NCBI GenBank assembly: GCA_039714715.1
Contig: JBDLIU010000076.1
Location: forward strand, 1-17,287
DNA from: S012-113 sp039714715
GTDB taxonomy: Bacteria; Bacteroidota; Bacteroidia; Cytophagales; Cyclobacteriaceae
Direction: 5' to 3'
Length of the DNA stretch: 17,287 nt
The notes under the pieces: model-generated
Database searches by the model: none
Told to the model about the DNA's origin: nothing
What the model saw: the letters and a program-made list of their open reading frames with translations, nothing else
Part shown: piece after piece, positions 1-6,769 of the stretch
How the letters are laid out: the number at the start of each line of letters is the position of its first letter
How positions within the stretch are numbered: position 1 is the first letter of the stretch
Position numbers and translations under genes: made by a program

Positions 1-756
1 ATGTTAAAAATAAAAAACTTAAAAGCCTCTGTTGAAGGCAATCAAATATTAAAAGGAATAAACCTTGAAGTAAACAAAGGTGAGGTTCATGCCATTATGG
101 GTCCCAATGGATCTGGCAAGAGTACGCTGGCATCTGTTATGGCAGGCAGGGAAGACTATGATGTTGATGAAGGTTCTGTATCATTTCATGAGAAGGATTT
201 ACTGGAGTTGTCACCAGAAGACAGGGCAAGAGCAGGTGTATTCCTCGCATTTCAGTATCCTGTAGAAATACCGGGTGTAAGTACTACCAACTTTTTAAGA
301 GCAGCTGTTAACCAGGTTCGTGAATATCGTGGACTGGAGCAGTTAGACTCTGTTAATTTCCTGAAGGAAATAAAAGAGAAAATGAAAGTGGTTGACATCG
401 ACCAGGCGTTGTTAAGAAGGTCGCTAAACGAAGGCTTTTCGGGTGGTGAAAAAAAGAGAAATGAAATTTTCCAGATGGCTATGCTGGAACCTACATTGGC
501 CGTACTAGACGAAACAGACTCCGGTCTGGACATTGATGCCCTTAGAATAGTAGCAAATGGCGTTAATACCCTAAAATCTAAAGAGAACGCAACGATTGTT
601 ATCACCCACTACCAGCGATTGCTTGATTACATAGTGCCTGATTTCGTGCACGTATTATATAAAGGCAAGATCGTAAAGAGTGGCACTAAAGAGCTGGCCC
701 ACGAGCTGGAAGAAAAAGGGTACGATTGGATTAAAGAAGAACAGATATCAGCCTAA
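1..756 (+). CDS. sufC: SufC, Fe-S cluster assembly ABC ATPase
   Basis: Cytosolic ABC-type ATPase of the SUF system; in the family it forms the SufBC2D scaffold and its ATP hydrolysis drives the conformational change needed for cluster assembly on SufB-SufD. The 251-residue protein has a Walker A motif (GPNGSGKST, residues 34-42), an ABC signature (FSGGEKKR, 146-153) and a Walker B segment with the SufC-typical DETDSGLD (170-177). There is no membrane segment, as expected for SufC rather than a transporter ATPase. The length is typical. The ATG is the first base of the window, so the upstream context (probably sufB) and any promoter are not visible. The stop codon TAA shares one base with the sufD start (TAATG), implying translational coupling. 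Identification is very secure. Confidence 0.98.
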   Translation: MLKIKNLKASVEGNQILKGINLEVNKGEVHAIMGPNGSGKSTLASVMAGREDYDVDEGSVSFHEKDLLELSPEDRARAGVFLAFQYPVEIPGVSTTNFLRAAVNQVREYRGLEQLDSVNFLKEIKEKMKVVDIDQALLRRSLNEGFSGGEKKRNEIFQMAMLEPTLAVLDETDSGLDIDALRIVANGVNTLKSKENATIVITHYQRLLDYIVPDFVHVLYKGKIVKSGTKELAHELEEKGYDWIKEEQISA

Positions 757-2033
757 TGAGCCAGGTAGAGTCAAATATTATGGATGTATTAAAGCAGCAA
801 TTCTCCCTGCTCGAAAAGAAAATGAATGGCTCAGCCAGTTCATCAGATTTTAAATCAAGGGAGACCGCCTTCAATAACATCCTGGAGTCAGGGCTTCCGG
901 GCAGGAAGAATGAGGAGTACAGGTATACTCCCCTGTCGCGGCTCCTGGAGAAGGAAATGGCTGATTTTGATAAGAATCCAACTACATCAGTGAATCCGGA
1001 TATGATCCCTTCTTTGGGTGATATTACTATTGTTTTTGTCAATGGAGAATTCAACAGTAACCTGAGCAATCTGAAAAATAAAGATGGATTAAGTATCGAA
1101 ATTGCATCATTGCAGCAATTTCCTGAAACTAATAAAAAATCTGATGACACCTTTTCAAAGCTTAATAAAGCATTGGCATCAGAGGGGGTAAATATCAATA
1201 TCAAAAAGAATCAAGTTGTTGAAGAAAATATCAGCATAGTTCATATTATTGATTCCTCCAAAAGCAAGGTAATGGCCACATCAAGACATGAAGTAAATCT
1301 TGAAGAAGGTACCCAGGGTTATATTACGGAATTCTTTATTGGTGATGGTGAATACAGCAGTTTTACTAATACAGCCCTCCATATCAATATGGCTGAAAAC
1401 AGTATTTTAACCCACTATAAGGTAGGATTTGACAGTGAAAGTGACCTTCGAATTGATAACACGACCTGCTCGCAACACGACCACTCTGTTTTACACACAT
1501 TCAACGTAAACTTTGGCGGTAAGGCTATCAGGAATAACCTTAATATATCGCTTGAGGGTGAATATTGTGAGACCAATATGGATGGACTATACCTGCCAGC
1601 AGCCAATGGCTTGATTGATAACCACACTACTATTGATCACAAATATCCGAATTCGAATAGTAACGAGCTTTACAAGGGGATCATGGGAGATGAATCCACG
1701 GGTGTGTTTAATGGAAAGGTATATGTGAGAGAAGGTGCACAGAAAACCAATGCATTCCAGTCGAATAAAAATATTTTACTATCAGACACGGCCACTATTA
1801 ACACAAAGCCACAGCTGGAAATCTGGGCTGATGATGTACAATGTACCCATGGTTGTACCACAGGGCAGATTGATAAGGAGCAATTGTTTTATCTTAGAGC
1901 AAGAGGCCTCGATGAGCAAATGGCAAGAAAACTATTGCTGAAAGCTTTTGCTGAAGAAATAGTGTTGAAAATCAAGGATGAAAAGCTTAAGGAGCTTATT
2001 GAAGCTGAATTAGATAATCAATTAGGTGAATAG
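756..2033 (+). CDS. sufD: SufD, Fe-S scaffold subunit
   Basis: Subunit of the SufBC2D scaffold complex, pairing with SufB. The 425-residue protein has the variable N-terminal half and the conserved beta-helix C-terminal half of the SufB/SufD family. The diagnostic C-terminal region includes GKVYVREGAQKTNAFQ, a run around NILLSDTATINTKPQLEI, and ADDVQCTHGCTTG. Cys363 and His365 in the last motif correspond by position to the E. coli SufD Cys358/His360 pair implicated in cluster formation at the SufB-SufD interface. It is SufD rather than SufB because it is shorter than SufB (usually about 480 residues) and follows sufC. The start overlaps the sufC stop by one base, and the next gene begins directly after its TAG stop. 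Confidence 0.97.
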   Translation: MSQVESNIMDVLKQQFSLLEKKMNGSASSSDFKSRETAFNNILESGLPGRKNEEYRYTPLSRLLEKEMADFDKNPTTSVNPDMIPSLGDITIVFVNGEFNSNLSNLKNKDGLSIEIASLQQFPETNKKSDDTFSKLNKALASEGVNINIKKNQVVEENISIVHIIDSSKSKVMATSRHEVNLEEGTQGYITEFFIGDGEYSSFTNTALHINMAENSILTHYKVGFDSESDLRIDNTTCSQHDHSVLHTFNVNFGGKAIRNNLNISLEGEYCETNMDGLYLPAANGLIDNHTTIDHKYPNSNSNELYKGIMGDESTGVFNGKVYVREGAQKTNAFQSNKNILLSDTATINTKPQLEIWADDVQCTHGCTTGQIDKEQLFYLRARGLDEQMARKLLLKAFAEEIVLKIKDEKLKELIEAELDNQLGE

Positions 2034-3284
2034 ATGTTGGAAGCAGTGAGACCTATAGAAACCAATCTTAATATCCCTGCCATCAGGGAGCAGTTCCCTG
2101 TATTGAAAAGGGAGGTGAACGGGTATCCGCTGATATATTTCGACAATGCAGCCACGGCTCAGAAGCCACAAGTGGTTATTGATGCGCTAACAGACTATTA
2201 CACTAACTACAACTCGAACATCCACCGTGGTGTGCACACCCTGGCAGAGGAGGCCACCACCGCGTATGAGAATACGCGGGCCGCTGTACAGCAGTTGGTT
2301 AATGCTCGTGAAACAGAAGAAATAATTTTTACCAGGGGTACATCAGAGAGCATTAACCTGGTGGCCTCCACCTACGGAAAAACATTTATCAATGAAGGTG
2401 ATGAGATCATCATCACCGAGATGGAACACCACTCCAATATTGTTCCCTGGCAGATGCTTGCTGATGAAAAAGAAGCAACACTTAAAGTAATCCCGGTTAA
2501 TGATGCAGGTGAAATATCTCTTGATGATTTCAAGGGTACAATTTCAGCAAAAACAAAGATTGTTGCCATTTGCCTGGCGTCAAACAGCCTGGGCACTATA
2601 AATCCGGTAAAAGAAATTACTGGCCTCGCACATAATGCAGGAGCTGTTGTACTCCTCGATGCTGCCCAGGCAATACCTCATATGGAAGTTGATGTTCAGG
2701 AGCTGAATTGCGATTTTCTGGCAGCATCAGCCCACAAGATGTATGGCCCAACCGGTGTTGGCTTTCTCTATGGAAAACGAAGCCTGCTTGAGAAAATGCC
2801 GCCTTACCAGGGTGGCGGTGAAATGATTAAAGAAGTAACCTTTGATAAAACCACCTATAACGATATCCCTTTTAAATTCGAGGCTGGCACACCCAATATT
2901 GCTGATGTTATTGCTTATGAAAAGGCAATTAATTTTGTTGATGAGCTGGGAAGAAAAAATATTGCTGCTTACGAGCAGCATTTGACCGAGTATACCTTAA
3001 GCAAATTAGAAAGTATTGAGAAGGTGCAACTGATTGGCACCACTCATAACCGTGTGAGTGTTGTATCCTTCAATATAGAAGGCATGCATCAGTTTGATGT
3101 AGGTATGATGCTTGATGCAAAAGGTATTGCAGTAAGAACCGGCCATCACTGCACCATGCCCCTTATGAAAAGGTTTGATGTTGAAGGAACTGTAAGAGCT
3201 TCATTTGCTGTTTATAATACTTTGGAAGAAGTTGATATTTTTGTAGAGAATATTAATCGCATAACAAACAGATCCAGAAGATGA
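2034..3284 (+). CDS. sufS: SufS, group II cysteine desulfurase
   Basis: PLP-dependent enzyme converting L-cysteine to L-alanine and an enzyme-bound persulfide, the sulfur source for the Suf scaffold. The 416-residue sequence shows the group II (SufS/CsdA) landmarks: IYFDNAATAQKP near residues 34-44, the EMEHHSNIVPW segment (129-139), the aspartate in LLDAAQ (207-212), the Schiff-base lysine in ASAHKMYGPTGVG (Lys235) and the persulfide cysteine in RTGHHCTMP (Cys373). The short active-site loop around Cys373 distinguishes it from the IscS/NifS group and predicts dependence on a SufE-type acceptor, which is the next gene. ATG directly follows the sufD stop; its own stop overlaps the sufE start (ATGA). 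Confidence 0.98.
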   Translation: MLEAVRPIETNLNIPAIREQFPVLKREVNGYPLIYFDNAATAQKPQVVIDALTDYYTNYNSNIHRGVHTLAEEATTAYENTRAAVQQLVNARETEEIIFTRGTSESINLVASTYGKTFINEGDEIIITEMEHHSNIVPWQMLADEKEATLKVIPVNDAGEISLDDFKGTISAKTKIVAICLASNSLGTINPVKEITGLAHNAGAVVLLDAAQAIPHMEVDVQELNCDFLAASAHKMYGPTGVGFLYGKRSLLEKMPPYQGGGEMIKEVTFDKTTYNDIPFKFEAGTPNIADVIAYEKAINFVDELGRKNIAAYEQHLTEYTLSKLESIEKVQLIGTTHNRVSVVSFNIEGMHQFDVGMMLDAKGIAVRTGHHCTMPLMKRFDVEGTVRASFAVYNTLEEVDIFVENINRITNRSRR

Positions 3285-3712
3285 GCATCAGGGAAATTCA
3301 GGATGAAATAATAGAAGAGTTTGAATTGCTGTCGGATGACAGGGAAGCAACCTTGTATTACCTGATGGAGCTGGGTGATAAGATGAGCCCACTCGCTGAT
3401 GGTTATAAAACAAATAACAACCTGATTAAAGGTTGCCAGTCGAGCGTTTGGCTTCATACAGACTTCAAGGACAATAAAGTGATATTCATTGCAGACAGTA
3501 ATACAGATATTACCCGTGGGTTGATTAGTCTTCTGGTTCGTGTGTATTCTGGCCAATCAGCAGATGACATTATTAACACAGACCTTGATTTTATTGAAAA
3601 AATCGGGATGAGCCAGGTGATTGGATCACAGCGATCCAATGGTTTTGCCGCTATGATCAAACAAATGAAATTATATGCACTGGGGTATAAGACTAAAGCA
3701 GGACTGAATTAA
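3281..3712 (+). CDS. sufE: SufE, sulfur acceptor for SufS
   Basis: Sulfur-transfer protein that takes the persulfide from SufS and passes it to the SufBCD scaffold. The 143-residue length is typical. The catalytic cysteine is in the conserved NLIKGCQSSVWL segment (Cys52); the C-terminal helix reads GSQRSNGFAAMIKQMK, also family-typical. The ATG overlaps the sufS stop by four bases (ATGA), a classic translational-coupling arrangement for two proteins that act together. A one-base gap separates it from the SufT-like gene. There is no sign of truncation. Confidence 0.97.
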   Translation: MSIREIQDEIIEEFELLSDDREATLYYLMELGDKMSPLADGYKTNNNLIKGCQSSVWLHTDFKDNKVIFIADSNTDITRGLISLLVRVYSGQSADDIINTDLDFIEKIGMSQVIGSQRSNGFAAMIKQMKLYALGYKTKAGLN

Positions 3713-3713
3713 A

Positions 3714-4043
3714 ATGGCAGAGGAAGAGAAAAAGAATGAAATATCGTTAAGGGATAAAGTAGTTGAGACCATAAAAACGGTCTATGACCCGGAAATCCCT
3801 GTCGATATATATGAATTGGGATTAATTTATGAGATCAATGTATACCCAATCAATAATGTTTTTGTGCTCATGACATTAACGTCACCTTCCTGTCCTGCTG
3901 CAGAAATTATCCCTGATGAACTTCAGAAGAAATTAAGGGCAATGCCCGAAATAGAGAATGCCAAGGTTGAGGTAACCTTCGACCCACCATATACACAGGA
4001 TATGATGTCGGAAACAGCAATGCTTGAACTTGGCTTTTTATAA
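3714..4043 (+). CDS. sufT: SufT-like MIP18/DUF59 family Fe-S maturation factor
   Basis: Small cytosolic protein (109 residues) of the MIP18 (DUF59) family, whose stand-alone members in suf operons (SufT) support maturation of Fe-S proteins under high demand. What is seen: TVYDPEIPVDIYELGLIYEI (residues 22-41), the signature first half of the domain, then TSPSCPAAEIIP with the conserved Cys60, and VEVTFDPPYTQDMMSE near the C-terminus. It lies one base after the sufE stop, which supports a role in the same pathway. It could also be annotated PaaD-like, since PaaD shares the fold, but no phenylacetate genes are present. The symbol sufT is assigned by family and context, not by direct comparison. 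Confidence 0.9.
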   Translation: MAEEEKKNEISLRDKVVETIKTVYDPEIPVDIYELGLIYEINVYPINNVFVLMTLTSPSCPAAEIIPDELQKKLRAMPEIENAKVEVTFDPPYTQDMMSETAMLELGFL

Positions 4044-4055
4044 TGAATTAAAAAG

Positions 4056-4095
4056 ATACTAAATCTCTCGTTAGGCAAATTTTGAGATTTGGTAT
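4056..4095 (+). other. Stem-loop between the SufT-like gene and the bacilliredoxin gene
   Basis: Arms ATACTAAATCTC (4056-4067) and GAGATTTGGTAT (4084-4095) pair over 12 positions with a single G-U, leaving a 16-base loop. It is not followed by a clean T-run (the next bases are TTGTAATTTG), so a full intrinsic terminator is doubtful. It may attenuate transcription, mark a processing site, or be a degenerate intergenic repeat. Confidence 0.5.
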
Positions 4096-4125
4096 TTGTA
4101 ATTTGAAATTTATAAACGCTATACT

Positions 4126-4542
4126 ATGTATCCAGAACCTATGATAGCCCCCATGCGGGCTGAACTTACCAGCAAAGGATTCCAGGAATTCAAAACTGCT
4201 GATGCTGTTGAAAACCATCTAAATGATCACAAAGGCACAACTATGATTGTTGTCAATTCAGTTTGTGGATGTGCTGCCGGGTCGGCACGACCTGCAGCCA
4301 TTATGGCCATCAACAATACCGCAAAAAAACCGGATAACCTGGCTACTGTTTTTGCTGGCAATGATGTTGATGCAGTAAATAAGGTACGTGAACTTTGCCT
4401 GCCCTATCCCCCATCTTCACCAGCAATTGCCCTCTTTAAAGATGGCGAATTAGCTCATTTCGTAGAGCGCCATCATATCGAAGGCAATAATGCAGAAATG
4501 ATTGCCCATCATCTTGTTGCGGTGTTTGACGAGTATTGCTAA
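4126..4542 (+). CDS. Bacilliredoxin, BrxA/BrxB (YphP/YqiW) family
   Basis: Thioredoxin-fold protein of 138 residues. In Bacillus, members remove bacillithiol mixed disulfides from oxidised proteins. The diagnostic active site is the CXC motif in VVNSVCGCAAGSARPA (Cys47 and Cys49), and the N-terminal APMRAELTSKGFQEF and the later PYPPSSPAIALFKDGE also fit the family. It follows the SufT-like gene by 82 bp on the same strand, so it is either the last gene of the suf operon or separately transcribed; a stem-loop lies between. Location next to suf suggests a thiol-redox role linked to Fe-S assembly. I infer that the organism may use bacillithiol or a similar low-molecular-weight thiol, but no biosynthesis genes are in view. 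Its stop overlaps the beginning of a REP-like palindrome. Confidence 0.93.
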   Translation: MYPEPMIAPMRAELTSKGFQEFKTADAVENHLNDHKGTTMIVVNSVCGCAAGSARPAAIMAINNTAKKPDNLATVFAGNDVDAVNKVRELCLPYPPSSPAIALFKDGELAHFVERHHIEGNNAEMIAHHLVAVFDEYC

Positions 4543-4586
4543 CATACTAACTGGTCGTTAGCGTCTCGCTACGATCAGTATTATGT
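4542..4586. repeat. REP-like imperfect palindrome, copy 1
   Basis: CTGGTCGTTAGCG (4551-4563) and CGCTACGATCAG (4567-4578) form a near-perfect inverted repeat around a three-base loop. Flanking ACATA (4542-4546) and TATGT (4582-4586) extend it to about 45 bp. The 13-base left arm recurs exactly at 13310-13322. It begins within the stop codon of the bacilliredoxin gene and could terminate transcription, although there is no T-run. Two copies in 17 kb suggest a dispersed intergenic repeat. Confidence 0.7.
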
Positions 4587-4633
4587 ACAGCTAATCGGTT
4601 ATCAGCACCTCCCAAAACCAATTGTAACGCAAG

Positions 4634-4763
4634 AAAAAATCGCGTAGCGATGATATATTGTAGCCCTGTATAGCTTGCCCCGATTTTATCGGGGGAGCGA
4701 AGCGAAATGCAGGGTAAAATGTTATTTCATTAATAAACAAATGCCGTAGGCATGACATTATTA
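4634..4763. repeat. Composite intergenic repeat: two GTA-loop mini-hairpins flanking a large stem-loop
   Basis: Mini-hairpin A is ATCGC-GTA-GCGAT (4639-4651) followed by GATATATTG. Mini-hairpin B is ATGCC-GTA-GGCAT (4741-4753) followed by GACATTATT. Both sit after an A-rich tract and share the GTA loop and tail, while their stems differ by compensatory changes. Between them is a longer structure: CCCTG (4664-4668) pairs with CAGGG (4710-4714), enclosing a perfect CCCCGAT/ATCGGGG hairpin (4678-4694). The hairpin-GTA-hairpin plus GA(T/C)AT tail resembles intergenic repeats I recall from Bacteroidota genomes, but no family name can be assigned here. It lies between convergent genes and no protein is encoded. 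Confidence 0.6.
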
Positions 4764-4820
4764 AATCGTAATTAACCCTGGTTAAATATAAAATATATAT
4801 TGAGTTAGATATAAGTTAAG

Positions 4821-4875
4821 AGTTATCAGGGAAGGTCAACCTATATCAGGGACATACAGACAACAACTGATAACT
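4821..4875. repeat. Inverted repeat in convergent spacer
   Basis: AGTTATCAG (4821-4829) and CTGATAACT (4867-4875) are perfect 9-base complements with a 37-base spacer. Inside, the octamer ATCAGGGA occurs twice exactly 20 bp apart (4825-4832 and 4845-4852). A small palindrome, TTAACC-CT-GGTTAA, lies nearby at 4772-4785. The rest of 4764-4892 is AT-rich and shows no gene. The function is unknown; it may be a decayed repeat downstream of the epimerase gene. Confidence 0.4.
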
Positions 4876-4892
4876 ATTAACCGGCAACCGTT

Positions 4893-5813
4893 TCAATACG
4901 AAAAATTACCTAAAAACTCCTTCAGTTCTTCTTCAATCGAACGAGGTTTAACCATATCAAGATAATTGGCCAGTTTAAGATCAGTATTTACAATGATATT
5001 TCTTAAATCCAGATGTTGGTCAACAAAGAGAAACTCTAAATCAGGTCTCAAAGATTTAAAGTTGTCAGCAAGGTCAAGAATTGACATGTTCTTTGAAACC
5101 ATATTGTAAATATCATGTGGCACCTCATTATTAATCAATAGTGCCAGGTTAAGGACCAAATCATTTACATGAATAAAAGAACGGTTCTGTTTCCCGGATC
5201 CCTGGATAGTAATGCGACCGTGGAAATTTGTTTCAAAAGCATATCGATTTATTACGGCATCAAAACGCATACTCTTACTATAACCGTAAACATTTCCTGA
5301 CCGGATTGTTATAGCCCTGCCCTTTTTCATTAACCTGTTTACATGGCCCTCGGCACGCTTCTTTGCTACACCATAAAAGGTTCTGGGGTTCAGAGGACTG
5401 GTTTCATCAACCACATTATCAGAACTACCATATACACTCGTGCTGCTCAAATGAATTAGCTTTTTTACATTGCTATCTTCAATCGCATAAACAAGTTCAG
5501 CCGTTCCCCAATGGTTAATCTGCTCAAAAAAATGTGGATCAGTATTAGCAAATGGTGTGGTTACCTTGGCTGCCAAATGGTAAACATAATCTATCCCCTC
5601 TAATGATTTTCGCAATAGCCTGCTGTCAAGAATATCGCCCTGAACAAACTTAAGTTTACTCCCATCTACAATCTCTTCACCAATAAACAAGTTAAAGTTA
5701 CCCCTGCTCAGGTTATCATAAACTACAATACTTTCTATCTTATCAGACTTTGCCAGTTGTTTTATAAGCTTGGTACCAATATACCCGGCACCCCCGGTAA
5801 CTAGAATCTTCAT
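4893..5813 (-). CDS. NAD-dependent sugar-nucleotide epimerase/dehydratase (extended SDR)
   Basis: Extended short-chain dehydrogenase of 306 residues acting on nucleotide-activated sugars; exact substrate not determinable. The N-terminus MKILVTGGAGYIG holds the GxxGxxG dinucleotide-binding motif (residues 7-13). DNLSRG follows beta-2, YHLAAKVTTP is at about 78-87, the active-site serine/threonine is in LSSTSVYG (122-129) and the catalytic Tyr147/Lys151 pair is in FYGVAKKRAEGH. SFIHVNDLV marks the conserved region near the start of the C-terminal domain. The closest general class is UDP-glucose/dTDP-glucose 4-epimerase-like. The gene starts one base after the cysH stop on the same strand, so the two are very probably co-transcribed and translationally coupled. 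This is an unusual pairing, since epimerases of this type usually sit in polysaccharide clusters. Confidence 0.88.
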   Translation of the reverse strand: MKILVTGGAGYIGTKLIKQLAKSDKIESIVVYDNLSRGNFNLFIGEEIVDGSKLKFVQGDILDSRLLRKSLEGIDYVYHLAAKVTTPFANTDPHFFEQINHWGTAELVYAIEDSNVKKLIHLSSTSVYGSSDNVVDETSPLNPRTFYGVAKKRAEGHVNRLMKKGRAITIRSGNVYGYSKSMRFDAVINRYAFETNFHGRITIQGSGKQNRSFIHVNDLVLNLALLINNEVPHDIYNMVSKNMSILDLADNFKSLRPDLEFLFVDQHLDLRNIIVNTDLKLANYLDMVKPRSIEEELKEFLGNFSY

Positions 5814-5814
5814 A

Positions 5815-6471
5815 CTATTTTACTAAATCAGTGTGTAAACCACACTCTGTTTTATTTAATCCAAACCATCTTACATCCCGCTCACTCATATTGGGATCGA
5901 TCTTTCTTGTACATGGTTCACAACCTATACTCACATAACCCTGGTCATCCAGTGGATGAGTAGGCAGGTTGTATTCTTTTCTGTAATCATAAATCATTTT
6001 GCTGTTCCAATCCAGCATGGCATGAAACCTTACGGCTCCAAATGGCGCATCCTGCTCCAGAATCATACCACTTCTTACCTTGCTCTGGTCAGCTCTTACA
6101 CCATTAACCCATACATCATATGACCTTAAGAGATTGTGTAGAGGTTCCGTCTTGTTTACATGGCAACAGTAATCCGGATCTGATGCAAATAATAACCTGC
6201 CATTTTCTCCCTTCTGAAGACTCTTTGGCATTTCTGACCTTAAATCAATAAGATTGGTCAATCCAAATAAGTCTACCACTTCATCCCTGAATTTAATAGT
6301 CTCCGGGAAATGAAATCCTGTATTAATAAATACAATTGGAATATTTTTATCAATACGACTTAATATATGCAGAAGTACTAAACTATGAGATTGAAATGAA
6401 GAAGTGGTAAAAAGGGTTTTACCATCATTTTTATAAGCAATTATTTTCGATTTGATTTCCTCGAAGCTCAT
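5815..6471 (-). CDS. cysH: Assimilatory adenylyl-sulfate (APS) reductase, CysH family
   Basis: Cytosolic enzyme reducing activated sulfate to sulfite. The 218-residue protein has the PP-loop-like TTSSFQSHSLVLLHIL (22-37), FINTGFHFPET (48-58), a Cys-Cys pair in DYCCHVNKTEPL (102-103), a CEPC motif (184-187) and the C-terminal catalytic cysteine in TECGLH (Cys210). The CC plus CxxC set binds a [4Fe-4S] cluster and in this family indicates APS as substrate; PAPS-specific enzymes without a cluster lack these four cysteines. As an Fe-S enzyme it is a client of the Suf pathway, though the two operons are in opposite orientation. No ATP sulfurylase (cysDN or sat) or sulfite reductase gene is visible nearby. 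A TACCTTTG promoter-like box lies about 20 bp upstream of the ATG. Confidence 0.93.
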   Translation of the reverse strand: MSFEEIKSKIIAYKNDGKTLFTTSSFQSHSLVLLHILSRIDKNIPIVFINTGFHFPETIKFRDEVVDLFGLTNLIDLRSEMPKSLQKGENGRLLFASDPDYCCHVNKTEPLHNLLRSYDVWVNGVRADQSKVRSGMILEQDAPFGAVRFHAMLDWNSKMIYDYRKEYNLPTHPLDDQGYVSIGCEPCTRKIDPNMSERDVRWFGLNKTECGLHTDLVK

Positions 6472-6489
6472 TTCATCAATTCAGCTCGA

Positions 6490-6497
6490 CAAAGGTA
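6490..6497 (-). promoter_or_regulatory. Candidate -7 element of the cysH promoter
   Basis: Read on the minus strand this is TACCTTTG, an exact match to the Bacteroidota -7 consensus TAnnTTTG, placed so that transcription would begin roughly ten bases before the cysH ATG. No clear TTTG -33 box is found at the expected distance, so this rests on the -7 element and its position only. Confidence 0.5.
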
Positions 6498-6591
6498 ATA
6501 GGTAACTAACTTTTTCTAGCGTTTTTAATCCGAAATTTAGACTCAATATGATAGACTTTACACTTAGAGTTCTAAGTTCTATCTGATTTTA

Positions 6592-6599
6592 TATATTTG
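6592..6599 (+). promoter_or_regulatory. Possible -7 element for the VOC-protein gene
   Basis: TATATTTG matches TAnnTTTG on the plus strand in the 298-bp divergent spacer (6472-6769). It would give a long leader of about 160 bases before the ATG at 6770, and no good -33 box accompanies it. The spacer is very AT-rich, so a chance match is quite possible. Apart from this and the cysH promoter I see nothing defined in the spacer. Confidence 0.25.
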
Positions 6600-6769
6600 T
6601 TACTTGTTAGGGCAATAACATCTATTTCTTAATCTTATAAGGATTATATAATATTTAGAAATTGAAAGTAGCGATATTCAAATCGGATTTATTGTTATAA
6701 ACAAATTACTCAAAATGGGTTACTGCAAAAGTAGTGTGTTTAAAAATCCAATTTAGTCATATTGAAAAG

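Noticed and set aside
731..1204. 157-codon open frame on the minus strand opposite sufD
   Set aside because: Antisense shadow; the sequence is low-complexity Ser/Leu/Phe-rich and sufD on the other strand is certain.
4542..4892. CRISPR array or IS element in the repeat-rich spacer
   Set aside because: Repeats are hairpins of differing sequence, without regular direct repeats and spacers, transposase coding or target-site duplications.
4893..5813. Epimerase as UDP-sulfoquinovose synthase (SQD1), suggested by its pairing with a sulfite-producing enzyme
   Set aside because: SQD1 is about 100 residues longer and has a different nucleotide-binding motif; the sequence is a generic GalE-like SDR.
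6734..6769. In-frame GTG start for the VOC gene
   Set aside because: The extra 12 residues are not part of the first VOC module, and an ATG lies just before it.
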